IMG/VR virus record: IMGVR_UViG_3300025889_000466
Location: 1 to 34,207 of that record
Direction: 5' to 3' (one strand)
DNA length: 34,207 bases
Origin: a virus
The notes under the pieces: model-generated
The model's database searches: none
What the model was told of the DNA's origin: nothing
The model's input: only the letters and a program-made list of their open reading frames with translations
Position numbers and translations under genes: made by a program
Part shown: positions 24,242 to 33,826 of the stretch, piece after piece
How positions within the stretch are numbered: position 1 is the first letter of the stretch
Layout of the letters: the number at the start of each line of letters is the position of its first letter

Positions 24242-27200
24242 ATGGCTAATTTCTTCGACCAGTTTGATGAATCGCAGGCTGGTTCAGCAGGTAACTTCTT
24301 TGACAAGTTTAATGAATCGCAGGCTGGTTTAGCGGGTAACTTCTTTGACAAGTTTGATGCGCCAGTAGAGAAAAAAGTCGCTCCAACTGCTAAACCGGGC
24401 GAAGAAGAGTTACCTTCGCAAGAGCAAGCCGACAACCAAAGTTTTTGGCGGTCTGTAATGGACGTGCCCTTGCAGTTCCAGCGTGGCGCGTTAATGATTG
24501 GTAAAGCTGGTGTAGATATTTTCGGCGCTGGGAGCGAAACGGCTAAAGCCCTTGAGCAAGCAGATACCCACATAGCTGCCCTACTAAGCGCTCAGGCTAA
24601 ACGCGATGCGGCTGAAGTCAGTCGTATTTGGGAAGACGCTAAAGACAAGGGTCTAGGCGATCAAGCACTGGCGGGTCTTGAAGCTCTTGCCGTAGCTCCT
24701 ATAGATTTGATGTCTCAAGCTCTTGGTACTGCTGTACCATCTTTGGCTGCGGGTGCGCTAGCTATAGCGTCTGGTGGCGGTGCATTACTAGCAGGTACTG
24801 CTGTTGGAGCCGTGGGTCTTGGAACCGGTATGGGCCTTATTAAAGGTGAGGTGTACGATGCAGTAGAAGCCGCGCTAAAGGAAAAGGGCGTTGCACCAGA
24901 AGAAGCTGCTGCAAAAGCAGACGCGGCTCAAAGTTACGCCGGTGAAAACCTAGATTTAATTCTTGCCGGTGGGGGTATTAACGCCCTTGCAGAACTTACA
25001 GGTCTTGGTAAGTCATTCATTCGCGGCAGGGTCGCTGCCGGTATAAAGAATACGCTGGGTAAAGAAGCCGCCGAAAGAGCCATAGCTGATACCGCTAAAG
25101 AAGAGGTTGCAAAAACAGCCGCACGGACTATGCCGGGCCAAGCAGCGCGAACCGCAGCGGTAGAGTCTCTCGGTGAAGGCGCTCAGGGTGGGTACGAACA
25201 GCTAGCTCAAAACATTGCACTGCAGCGCGAAGGATTTGATGTACCTACTATGCGAGGCGTAGTAACTTCCGGTGTGCTGGAAGCTGGTGCCGGTGCCCCT
25301 CTTGGTGCAGGTGCGGGTGCTCTTGAGGTTAGACAGGCTCGGCAGACTCTCCGAGCAATGGAAGATGCGGATATATTCAAAAAAGACATGGCTCGTGCAG
25401 AAGCTGAGCTTAAGGAACGCACCCGATTAGCTGAACTAGACAGCATCATTACCGGTAACCCTGTAATTGCTACTGATGAGCAAGGCGAAACTATCCGTGA
25501 CGAAAACGGCGTACCGGTAGTATCCGAAAGAACTTCTGGTCGAGAACTAACAGAAGAAGAGCAAACAGAGTACGACAGCCTGCGGTCTAAATTAACACCG
25601 ACAACTCCGGCACCGACAACGCCAGAAGAGCGAGAGGCTGCTGTTGAAGCTGAGTCCAATAGACTTTTAAAGTTGGGATACGAGGAAGCAGACGCCAAAG
25701 CACAAGCTCAAGCCAATATTGAGTATCAAGTCGCTGAAGACGAAGAGACTCGTAAAGATGAAGCAGCTCGTGTGTCTTCTCGTAAAGAGTTTGCCGCCCT
25801 TTACGATGAATATTTAGGCGCTGGCTATTCAGAAGAAGAAGCTACGCTACGAGCCTTAGAAACTTTAGACGACCAATTAGAAGCCGCAAAGCGTGAAGCG
25901 CAACGTGAAACAGAAACCCCCGCTGCGGATGTTACGGGTAGAGGGGTAACCCCAGAAGTTACTGCTGGGCAAGAAGTTGCTGATGTAATTGATTTAGGCG
26001 CTCCAGTGGACTTGACAGCTAACATGCCAGAAGTAGCATTAGGGCAGTTTAGTCCGGGGTCTACAGCTACCACCACTATTGAGCGCGATGGCAAAACCAC
26101 CACGACCACAATCCCTGCCAGAGCTGAACCAACTGATGTAAGCAACACAGAACTTACACGGCTTATTGAGCGTCGAATGGACGAGCGAGACGCGGCTGGT
26201 GATGGTACGCCAGAAGCTGCTGTTATTCAAAATGAAATCAATGAACTACAAGCAGAGCAACGGCGTCGTGAAGCTGGACGCCCGGTAGCACAGAAAACCA
26301 GTAAGGCTCAGCGTGATCTGTTTGAAGATGCAGGTGAAGGCGAACCTCAGCCTGATACGCAACTATCACGTACCGTAGACGACATCATTAAGTCTCTTGG
26401 CCCTGAAGCACAAGCTAGATACGAAGCAGCAACTGCAGAAGCAGAAAGACAACGTGCCGAACGTAGGGGTCGTGGTAGACCAGCGCTTACCAAAGAAGGT
26501 ACAGCGGAGCGTGCCGCACAAGAGAAAGAACGTAAGGCAGCTATTGCAGCTAACACCCGATACACAGGCATGCTTAAGCGGTTCACGGATCGGTTTAGCA
26601 AACTGTACAGAGCCGACGGTGGTCGAGAAGCGTTACTAGCCTCTGCGCTAGAAGAAGGCGGTGACAAAGCTAGCTTTGCGGTAGGCGAGTATTTAAAGAA
26701 GCTAAAGCAAAGAGAAGCTAGGTTAGTAACCGAAATGCTCTTTATGTACAACGCGATGCCTGATAGCATCCATCGTCGGCGTTTGGGGCAGCTCTTATAC
26801 ACGATCGATCCAGAAACTGGACGTAGGGATAAACCCAACCCAATAATTAGCGCGGACGTATTTAACAGAGCTGAACGTGCTTTTAAAGAAACAAGGGAAG
26901 AGGCTCGCCAAGCAGCGGCTGAAAAGCGAACAACCGCTATCTTAAATAAAGCCAGAAGCAATGCAAAGAAAGAAGCGGCTGGTAAAGACCGACAAGTAGC
27001 TACTATTAACGGTGACTTTAACAACGTCACTACAGTAAAAGGCGCGCTTAAGATTGTTGGGAAAACGGGCACTCCGTTTATGCGACTGCTGGCGAAGCGT
27101 ATCTCCAACGCTGTCGGCGATGCCAAATTTGTTGTTGTAGAGCGTGGCGATAAACTACCCGAAGCCCTTGAAAAAGACTCCAGTGCTGTCGGTATAACAG

Positions 27201-30200
27201 CTATAGAGAAAGACGCCGCTGGCAAGTTAAAGGTCACGGTTTATGTGCGTGGCGCTACTTGGGGTGAACGCTCTCAAGGCATCAACAACATAATCGTCTT
27301 ACACGAGGCTTTACATGCCGCGTTGGATAAAAAAGTTTGGGGTATAAAGCAAGCCGCAACTCTTGGTCTTACTATCACTAAAGCAGAGCGTGATTTCTAC
27401 AACGACATAGCGACGTTGATGGTCGAAGCCCGGGATAGATTTGTTGACATGGCTGCTGCCGATATGCGTAGCACTAGCCAAGACCCGGTCCAAACTGGTA
27501 ATCGGCTTTTATACAAAGCGTTGGCAGAAGTAGTGGCAGGTGCTAACGGTGCAATGTTTAACGACCCGCAAGAGTTTATAGCTTATGCACTTAGCGAGCC
27601 GGTGTTTGAAAACTTCTTGAACACCTTTAAACCTGCTCGTTCAAACCGCAGCGCTTACGGTAAGTTTGTTGACTTGGTGCGTAACTTGTTTAAGTTCGCA
27701 GAAAACCAAACCACTGCTTTTACAGAGTTGGTTTCTGCCATAGATGCTGGCATTAGTACTCCGTCTTCTAGAGGTGTTGTGCAAGCTCTGCAACAGTCTT
27801 TGCTGTCTCCGTCCGCCGCTAAGCGCTCAATAAAGACTAAAACCGACATGAAGAATCTTGTCAAGGAGCAAGATCGTGTGGCTAAAGGTTACGAAGAGAG
27901 CGAAAGCGCTACTAAGATCAACGACAGCATTAAAGAAAGCATAGATCTACGCAGCGGGAAAGCTGCTGTTGAAACTTTACAGACTGCGTATGCTACGGCG
28001 ACTGATAAGGGCAGAAGAAACTTAGCCAAGGTTCTCACTTTGGATTTGCTGGCTGAGATAGCCCAGCGCATGGGGCTCAAGTCTGTTGCAGACGGCGCGG
28101 CTGTAGTTCGCAAAATGAACTCTATGGCTGACAACATTTTGTTGGGCGCTCAGGAAACTCTGGACAACACGTTTAGAACTTTCCAAGGCAGGCCAAAGGC
28201 TATGTCTGCGTTTACAAGGCTAGCTCTAAACGCTACCTTGCTGAACATAGACCCGGCTACAGATGTTTCTAGCCCAATGCTAAACAAGCTGTACGCTGCG
28301 CTGGACGAAAAAGGTAAACGCGAGTACATCCGCATGCGGGATTATTTCCAAGGCATGACCCAGATGTACACCCGCTTCTTGGATGATCGAGTCAAGGGTT
28401 TGAGCCTTTCAAAGCAGGACCAAGAAAACGTTCTTGAAAAAATAAAGGCGATGTACGAGACGGGCGACAAGATTTATCCGTTCTTCCCGCTGAAGCGTTT
28501 CGGTGATTACTGGATTCGGATCGGTACAGGTAAGAACCGTAAGTTTTATACGTTCGAGTCAGAGTTTGCCCGCAACCAAGCTATAAAAGATTTTGCTAAG
28601 GAGAGTAAGAAAAGTGCGGACGAGTTTCTGGAGCAAAAAGACGTAAAGATTGGCAATAAGCTGGGTGATCTACGCGGTGAGTTGTTTGGCGACAATATGG
28701 CCAAGACGCTGCAAGAGGTGTTTAATGCCATAGATGGGATGGATATAACCGACGCCGACGCTAAAACCAAGTTAAAAGACGACGTTTACCAGACGTACTT
28801 GGCAACGCTGCCCGATCAAAGTATCCGTAGGCAGTTCCTACACCGTGAAGGTATTACCGGCTACTCAACAGATTTCTTACGCAGTTTTGTGGAAGCTGCA
28901 ACGCACAACGCTTTCCAACTGTCACGTATCAAGTACGGCCCAGAACTGCGACGCGCTGCTTCGGCTGGAAGAACGGCTGCTGGTAACGACATCGCGCTGC
29001 AGGTACTGGCTGAAGAGTTTGACAACCGCACCGACTACAACCTGAATACGTTTAACGAAAGCCCCGAGCAGAAGTTTCTGCGTCAGACAGTTTCGTTCTT
29101 AAACCAGAGCTCGTTCATCTACTACTTAAGCGCGATTGCTTCCCCCATGCTGCAGATGTTCCAGCTTGGCATTACCGGCTTCAATACGCTGGGTGCTAAC
29201 TACGGGTTTGCCAAAGCCACGGCGGAAATATCTAAGCTGGCAAAGGTTTGGAATCAGTACAGTGTGTTCAAGAAGAACGCCGACGGTTCCGTTACTATGA
29301 CTGCACCTACTCTTGCGCGTAGCAAGGCGGTTCAGATGAACGCTCGTGAGCGCAACGCTATGGAGAAACTGCTTCGTCATGACGTTATTAGAGTTACGTT
29401 GGCAGCAGAAATAACCGAACTTAGCAAACTACCGTCAAAGTCTTTAGAAGGTTCGTTTTCTCAGTCGGCTAAACAAATTGTTCAGATTCCGGGTAAGTTG
29501 ATGCAGGCAACGGAGCAGCTAGCTCGTGAAATGTTGGCGCTCACTGCTTATCGTTTGGCGTATAAAAAGCACGGTAACCACGAGACTGCTATTGAAGAAG
29601 CTGCATATCATGTAGCCGACGCTATGGGTAACTACGCTGCATACAACCGACCCCCTTTCATGCGCGGTCCGTTGGGCGGCTTGATGTTCCAGTTCATGAT
29701 GTTCCCAGTGCAGATGACTGGCTGGTTCGTCAAAAACTTCGCTCGGTCTATCCCGTTCTTAAAAGCTAACAAAGAAGGCAAGATGCTTGCGTTCAAACTC
29801 TGGGCGTCGTCTATGGCTTCGCTGTGGGTTGTTGCAGGTACTGCAGGCTTACCGTTCGGTCTCGGCACCATGATGCTGGGTGTTTTAAACCGACTGTTTG
29901 ACGAAGCTAAGGACGACGATGATTTCCCCGAAGAGTACAAAGACATGGACTTTGACTTCTATGTCCGTAAGATTTGGCTACCTTCGCAGGTTGGGCACAT
30001 AAAGATCAACGACGTGCCATTGGACATGATTATTGACTACGGGCCTTTGTCCGCACTTAGCGGTGTTGATTTCTCGTCTCGTCTTAGTATGAGCGGCATG
30101 TTTATACGCGAGAACAAAACAGAATCTACGTTAGAAGCTGAATGGCAGAATGCTTTAATTGATCGTATGGGCCCAGCGGTCAACATGATTACAAGTTTTG

Positions 30201-30715
30201 TTAAGGGTCTCGATGCTTTGCGTGTCGGCGACGTGCAAAAATTTGGGGAGAAAATAGCCCCCGCTGCTTTACGTGCCCCTATGTACGCAGAGAAATACTC
30301 TAGGCAAGGTATTGTTGACTGGGAGGGTACTGTGCTTACTCCAGCCGATCAAGTAGAGCTTGGGAAACTTTTGGCTCAAGCAATTGGTTTCCGTCCGTTG
30401 GAGTTGACGGAGCAAGGGTACAGAACTTTTACTCAGCGGGCTATCGAGCAAGCCATCCAATACGAGAAGAATCGTATCTATACGAAGTTATACAGAGCGT
30501 ATGTAGCCGACGATATGAAAGAGTTCGACCGCATCCTTGACGAAGAAGTAGAGAAGTTTAACGAGAAGCATAAGTCTTTCCCGATTGAAAGCGATGACAT
30601 CGAACGGTCACTCCAGAAACGTCTTGAGCAACGCGAAATCAAGCAAGATACTGGTGGTTTCAACCTAAACGAACGGAATGCTCCTTTGGTTTTCCCACTA
30701 ATACGTGAGGAATAA
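24242..30715 (+). CDS. Giant polyvalent virion/ejection protein with zincin motif (2157 aa)
   Basis: The largest gene in the window. N-terminus: three copies of a 15-residue NFFDxFDESQAGxAG unit. Residues about 160-205 are hydrophobic and Gly-rich, and about 450-560 are acidic coiled coil. RRGRGRP at 741-747 resembles an AT-hook. A zincin-type HEALH lies at 1021-1025, with E1111 (QEFIAYALSEP) a likely third ligand. Hydrophobic patches lie near 1626-1655, 1812-1835 and 1849-1886. The C-terminal 350 residues (FMRGPLGGLMFQFMMFPVQM, then MIIDYGPLSALSGVDFSSR) resemble a 'large polyvalent protein-associated domain' (LPD38 type). Such proteins are packaged, injected and act early on the host, by family knowledge. 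Protease activity is inferred from the motif. Confidence 0.7.
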   Translation: MANFFDQFDESQAGSAGNFFDKFNESQAGLAGNFFDKFDAPVEKKVAPTAKPGEEELPSQEQADNQSFWRSVMDVPLQFQRGALMIGKAGVDIFGAGSETAKALEQADTHIAALLSAQAKRDAAEVSRIWEDAKDKGLGDQALAGLEALAVAPIDLMSQALGTAVPSLAAGALAIASGGGALLAGTAVGAVGLGTGMGLIKGEVYDAVEAALKEKGVAPEEAAAKADAAQSYAGENLDLILAGGGINALAELTGLGKSFIRGRVAAGIKNTLGKEAAERAIADTAKEEVAKTAARTMPGQAARTAAVESLGEGAQGGYEQLAQNIALQREGFDVPTMRGVVTSGVLEAGAGAPLGAGAGALEVRQARQTLRAMEDADIFKKDMARAEAELKERTRLAELDSIITGNPVIATDEQGETIRDENGVPVVSERTSGRELTEEEQTEYDSLRSKLTPTTPAPTTPEEREAAVEAESNRLLKLGYEEADAKAQAQANIEYQVAEDEETRKDEAARVSSRKEFAALYDEYLGAGYSEEEATLRALETLDDQLEAAKREAQRETETPAADVTGRGVTPEVTAGQEVADVIDLGAPVDLTANMPEVALGQFSPGSTATTTIERDGKTTTTTIPARAEPTDVSNTELTRLIERRMDERDAAGDGTPEAAVIQNEINELQAEQRRREAGRPVAQKTSKAQRDLFEDAGEGEPQPDTQLSRTVDDIIKSLGPEAQARYEAATAEAERQRAERRGRGRPALTKEGTAERAAQEKERKAAIAANTRYTGMLKRFTDRFSKLYRADGGREALLASALEEGGDKASFAVGEYLKKLKQREARLVTEMLFMYNAMPDSIHRRRLGQLLYTIDPETGRRDKPNPIISADVFNRAERAFKETREEARQAAAEKRTTAILNKARSNAKKEAAGKDRQVATINGDFNNVTTVKGALKIVGKTGTPFMRLLAKRISNAVGDAKFVVVERGDKLPEALEKDSSAVGITAIEKDAAGKLKVTVYVRGATWGERSQGINNIIVLHEALHAALDKKVWGIKQAATLGLTITKAERDFYNDIATLMVEARDRFVDMAAADMRSTSQDPVQTGNRLLYKALAEVVAGANGAMFNDPQEFIAYALSEPVFENFLNTFKPARSNRSAYGKFVDLVRNLFKFAENQTTAFTELVSAIDAGISTPSSRGVVQALQQSLLSPSAAKRSIKTKTDMKNLVKEQDRVAKGYEESESATKINDSIKESIDLRSGKAAVETLQTAYATATDKGRRNLAKVLTLDLLAEIAQRMGLKSVADGAAVVRKMNSMADNILLGAQETLDNTFRTFQGRPKAMSAFTRLALNATLLNIDPATDVSSPMLNKLYAALDEKGKREYIRMRDYFQGMTQMYTRFLDDRVKGLSLSKQDQENVLEKIKAMYETGDKIYPFFPLKRFGDYWIRIGTGKNRKFYTFESEFARNQAIKDFAKESKKSADEFLEQKDVKIGNKLGDLRGELFGDNMAKTLQEVFNAIDGMDITDADAKTKLKDDVYQTYLATLPDQSIRRQFLHREGITGYSTDFLRSFVEAATHNAFQLSRIKYGPELRRAASAGRTAAGNDIALQVLAEEFDNRTDYNLNTFNESPEQKFLRQTVSFLNQSSFIYYLSAIASPMLQMFQLGITGFNTLGANYGFAKATAEISKLAKVWNQYSVFKKNADGSVTMTAPTLARSKAVQMNARERNAMEKLLRHDVIRVTLAAEITELSKLPSKSLEGSFSQSAKQIVQIPGKLMQATEQLAREMLALTAYRLAYKKHGNHETAIEEAAYHVADAMGNYAAYNRPPFMRGPLGGLMFQFMMFPVQMTGWFVKNFARSIPFLKANKEGKMLAFKLWASSMASLWVVAGTAGLPFGLGTMMLGVLNRLFDEAKDDDDFPEEYKDMDFDFYVRKIWLPSQVGHIKINDVPLDMIIDYGPLSALSGVDFSSRLSMSGMFIRENKTESTLEAEWQNALIDRMGPAVNMITSFVKGLDALRVGDVQKFGEKIAPAALRAPMYAEKYSRQGIVDWEGTVLTPADQVELGKLLAQAIGFRPLELTEQGYRTFTQRAIEQAIQYEKNRIYTKLYRAYVADDMKEFDRILDEEVEKFNEKHKSFPIESDDIERSLQKRLEQREIKQDTGGFNLNERNAPLVFPLIREE
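24248..24358 (+). repeat. 45-base tandem repeat coding FFDxFD units
   Basis: Units begin at 24248, 24293 and 24338, exactly 45 bases apart. Each codes for NFF-D-(Q/K)-F-(D/N)-E-S-Q-A-G and the third is cut after FFDKFD. They form the N-terminus of the 2157-residue protein and look like short linear binding motifs (aromatic plus acidic). Confidence 0.85.
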
Positions 30716-30738
30716 AAAAACCCCCGCATCGGCGGGGG
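30714..30738 (-). terminator. Intrinsic terminator of the leftward transcript
   Basis: A perfect stem CCCCCGC/GCGGGGG (30721-30727 and 30732-30738, loop of 4) is preceded on the + strand by seven A (30714-30720), i.e. followed by seven U on the - strand transcript. That is the classic Rho-independent form for genes read from 34207 towards 30812. On the + strand the hairpin is not followed by U, so it is a poor terminator for the late operon. Confidence 0.85.
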
Positions 30739-30742
30739 CTAA

Positions 30743-30796
30743 GTTGCGGGAGAAGATCGCAACAAGGAGACAATGGGTTGGCAACCGCTTGCCAAC
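30743..30796. other. Two further inverted repeats in the convergent gap
   Basis: GTTGCG (30743-30748) pairs with CGCAAC (30758-30763, loop 9). GTTGGCAA (30777-30784) pairs with TTGCCAAC (30789-30796, loop of CCGC). Together with the adjacent terminator they fill the 96-base gap between the convergent operons. They may help end the rightward transcript, but no U-run follows them. Function not shown. Confidence 0.5.
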
Positions 30797-30811
30797 GCTT
30801 TAATTATAGTC

Positions 30812-31006
30812 TCACTCGCGCCATACACGTAACCCCTTTACGCCATCATTTATAACGACTTTTGATACCACATTTAGCCCTAGTCTTTTTGTAACACGGG
30901 CTATTTGTTTTCGAGCGGCGGCATCATCTATGCAGGGTACAAAAAAAGATGTGCCTTTATGAAACTTGGCCCAGTTAATCCTGTACGTCACTGTCTCGAT
31001 TTTCAT
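30812..31006 (-). CDS. Small basic protein downstream of primase-helicase (64 aa)
   Basis: The likely start is the ATG complementary to 31004-31006 (MKIETVTYRINWAKFHKGTS), overlapping the end of the primase-helicase gene by 32 bases, with GGAAG just upstream. The longer reading from 31081 would overlap too deeply. The protein has a beta-alpha look (SFFVPCIDDAAARKQIARVT, then VVSKVVINDGVKGLRVWRE) with a basic helix. I do not recognise a named family. Translational coupling with the primase-helicase suggests a replication accessory, which is inference. The terminator lies about 75 bases after its stop. Confidence 0.65.
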   Translation of the reverse strand: MKIETVTYRINWAKFHKGTSFFVPCIDDAAARKQIARVTKRLGLNVVSKVVINDGVKGLRVWRE

Positions 31007-33806
31007 CTTCCAGCGCCCCAATCTGCAAGTAATCCGATCCTGATGCGTCAAACAGCAGTGCACGTACTGGGGGTAGCACAACTTTCAACCCTTTAGCCAT
31101 GCGTTTGTTGACTGCTTCTTTGAACACCCCAATCTTGCCCAGCTCTCTGAGCGAGTCTTTATAGTTGATCTGGAACTTGACGCAGTACTCTTTGTAGTGC
31201 TTCGCTGATATGTACAAGTGTTTGGTATCCGGCTCATATCGCACCACAAGTTCACCCCTTGGCTCCATAGTCGGCATCGCAGGCATGTTACTCCGTGCAT
31301 CAGCCTCGTCGTTAACCACCAAAGAGTTGTTGATGTAGTTACCCATGAACTCACCCAGCACCGTCAGTGGGGATGCCTCTGGCGGTTTGATCTCTTCGCG
31401 CATACCAGACAACATGCCAAGCATCCAGTTGTAAATCCGGGCTATGTCCCAGTTTATGAGGCCCAAGTTCTTGGCAATCAGCGCCCCTGCAATGTTGCAA
31501 GCGCATACTGCCGACCAGAACCGCTCACGGGATGTGAACTTTACTTCTCTGTCAATACGAGCTTGAACGTTACGTACTAGCTCCACGCACGATTCGAGGT
31601 TATCCACCAAGTATTTAGCGTATATGTCACCCGCATGCCCATAGTTCTCAAACAACTGATGGTCAAACATGCTCTTACCAGTAGCCAAGTCAATGACAGT
31701 GCTGGGTTTGATTTCGTACTCCAACAACCGCATGGACTCACCGTCGGGCGTATCTTTCAGGGCACCCAGCTTTTGGTAAAAGCTAGCGTTAGCCGACGCC
31801 AAAGTAATTGCGTTCCACGTTGTATTGTTGATCCGCATCTCATTGGACTGCGCCTTCATACGGTTCTTGCCACGTCCCTGCGACAGGCTGTAAGCCAAGT
31901 CAGAGAACTCCATAGCCGACGTGTTTGTAATTTCGTCTACGGTGTTAGGTAGATTGTTGAGTACGCCTAGCCTGTGGATTTTTGATGCGGGTGTGTCTTT
32001 CCAGATCGATGCCAGCTTCTTCGGGTTGCCCCAAATGCTGTTGCACATGTACAGCGTGGTTGATTTGCCTGACCCTGATGACTTGTGTATGACGTTTATA
32101 ATCGCACCACTCATACCAGTAAACTTGAGCAGGGGTGACCCAAACCCAGTCATTGCGGCGAAAGCGTTTGGCTCTAGCCCTTCTAAACCGTACAGGTTAA
32201 ATACTTCTTTCCACTTCTCCAACGTGCCTACGGGTTGGCACATCTCCGCCTCTTCTCTAGTAACGCTAGACGGTGGGCTGTAGAAGATACCGTCTTTAGT
32301 TATCTCCCGGTCACCGACAATAAACTTACTGTCTTTCTCGACCCAACCAAATTGTGTTCTCATTTGTTCTGCTCTTTGTGTCTCTTGTAGGTTGTTTACG
32401 CATGTGGCCAAGTACATGAAAATTAAATCTTGTCGCTTTGTACCGACCACAATCCCGTGATACCCGAGCGCATCTCGCAGTTTGTCTTTGGCCATGAGGT
32501 GCGACAACGGTACGGTAAACTCCTTGACCCCATCGCGGGGCATGTGCACCCTCAACAGAGCTGTCTCGCCGTAGTTGACATCGTTCATGCGCTTAACTAC
32601 ATACATGTCTCGCTCGTAGACAAGCGCTGGTGCCGCCTCAGAATCTTGCGGTGGGCGCAGGTAAACACCCCCAGTTAGTCCACGAAAGTACGGCTCTGGG
32701 TATGCCGGTATCTTGAACGTTTCAATCTCACCGTTTTCGTCTTCGACTTCAACTTCGTCGTCGTCAGGGTCGGCTTCGGCTATTTCTGTGCCTAGCAAGA
32801 TAGGTGTACTGATGCGTCCTTTGTTAGGACAGCCTTCGCACCCACTTGGGTTCAAACTCTCAAACGTACTGCACAGGTACGGGCCTTTTGTCTCGGCTGC
32901 TTTTTCTTCTGTCTGCTCGGGGTCATACCCTTCGTGCTTAGACGACATCTTGTGGATGGCATCTTCTCGATCAACGCATCGCTCTGCAATAGATAACGCG
33001 GCTCGCCACAACGGCTCTTCAATCGAGTTCTGGTTCTTGTAGCAGTGCAATAGTTGATTACAGCCGTCACCATTGACTGACCGCAACATGATTGTTTTAA
33101 ACCGCTTAACCTTGTTGCCCATCATGGACTCCATGAGTGGACTCATTCGGCGCGGAATAAATTCCTCTTCCTCCGGCGGGTCTGCTTTTAGCAGGTCTTT
33201 TATTTCTTCGTAGGTGTAAGGCTCGGTAGCGTGGAACAGTACGCTTACAGGCAGGGGCTCCGCTTTAAAGTTAAACGTGCCCGGTACCCGCAAGATACGC
33301 GATGCTTCAAAGACTGCTGGGTCAACGATCAACCCATGCTGTCTGCACAAATCCTTGAGCGCTTTGGCTAGGGGTTTCCAAGACTTTTGGTTAATCGTCT
33401 CAGTTAGCAACCAATAGACATGGATGCCGTTGCCTGAGTTTACGATTATGGGTCGGCGCAAACCGACTGTTTTACAAAACTTTTGGAATTCAACTAACCC
33501 AGTAGCTTGATCTATGTAGCCTTTGATGACGCCGTTTTCGTCGGGCTCGGCTTTGCTAGGACCGCAGTCGATGTCCATCCATAGTGCTTTGAAGTACTTG
33601 GCGTTCTCATGCTTGCGGTTGTCTAACTCGCCGTATTTGGCGCACCCAAAGAAAACGTTATCTCGCTTGGCTAGCAGAGATTGAATTTGTTCCTCGGCCT
33701 CTTCCCGAGTTGAAGCGAAGCGCTGGTCTACGTACCGGCCTATGCCCACGAGGCAGTACCTACCCTCTTCGGGCAGTACTGCGTCAAGTAAGTCAAAGTC
33801 GGCCAT
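30975..33806 (-). CDS. Primase-helicase fusion (943 aa)
   Basis: The ATG at 33806 (MADFDLLDAVLPEEG) is preferred to the TTG 36 bases upstream. N-terminal archaeo-eukaryotic-type primase (RepB_primase-like): catalytic MDID at 77-80, SGNGIHVYW at 124-132 and SRILRVPGTFNFK at 169-181. A small Cys cluster (C312, C323, C326) follows, then an acidic linker. The helicase half resembles DUF927-type P-loop ATPases: Walker A HKSSGSGKST at 574-583, Walker B TVDE with D624/E625 and a likely arginine finger near R693. It would prime and unwind DNA at the phage fork. The 64-residue gene follows, overlapping by 32 bases; the HTH gene precedes it by 45 bases. Confidence 0.8.
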   Translation of the reverse strand: MADFDLLDAVLPEEGRYCLVGIGRYVDQRFASTREEAEEQIQSLLAKRDNVFFGCAKYGELDNRKHENAKYFKALWMDIDCGPSKAEPDENGVIKGYIDQATGLVEFQKFCKTVGLRRPIIVNSGNGIHVYWLLTETINQKSWKPLAKALKDLCRQHGLIVDPAVFEASRILRVPGTFNFKAEPLPVSVLFHATEPYTYEEIKDLLKADPPEEEEFIPRRMSPLMESMMGNKVKRFKTIMLRSVNGDGCNQLLHCYKNQNSIEEPLWRAALSIAERCVDREDAIHKMSSKHEGYDPEQTEEKAAETKGPYLCSTFESLNPSGCEGCPNKGRISTPILLGTEIAEADPDDDEVEVEDENGEIETFKIPAYPEPYFRGLTGGVYLRPPQDSEAAPALVYERDMYVVKRMNDVNYGETALLRVHMPRDGVKEFTVPLSHLMAKDKLRDALGYHGIVVGTKRQDLIFMYLATCVNNLQETQRAEQMRTQFGWVEKDSKFIVGDREITKDGIFYSPPSSVTREEAEMCQPVGTLEKWKEVFNLYGLEGLEPNAFAAMTGFGSPLLKFTGMSGAIINVIHKSSGSGKSTTLYMCNSIWGNPKKLASIWKDTPASKIHRLGVLNNLPNTVDEITNTSAMEFSDLAYSLSQGRGKNRMKAQSNEMRINNTTWNAITLASANASFYQKLGALKDTPDGESMRLLEYEIKPSTVIDLATGKSMFDHQLFENYGHAGDIYAKYLVDNLESCVELVRNVQARIDREVKFTSRERFWSAVCACNIAGALIAKNLGLINWDIARIYNWMLGMLSGMREEIKPPEASPLTVLGEFMGNYINNSLVVNDEADARSNMPAMPTMEPRGELVVRYEPDTKHLYISAKHYKEYCVKFQINYKDSLRELGKIGVFKEAVNKRMAKGLKVVLPPVRALLFDASGSDYLQIGALEDENRDSDVQD

Positions 33807-33826
33807 AATTTGAAGACAGTTACCCC

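Noticed and set aside
26347-27237. 296-residue open frame on the - strand
   Set aside because: It lies fully inside the giant + gene, has no ribosome site and reads as Ser/Leu/Ala-rich shadow of the Glu/Arg/Ala-rich coding strand.
30721-30738. Hairpin as terminator of the rightward late operon
   Set aside because: No U-run follows on the + strand; the A-run on the other side shows it serves the leftward transcript.
30800-30830. TATAAT-like box on the - strand before the terminator
   Set aside because: No acceptable -35 box at the right distance, and it would read only into the terminator.
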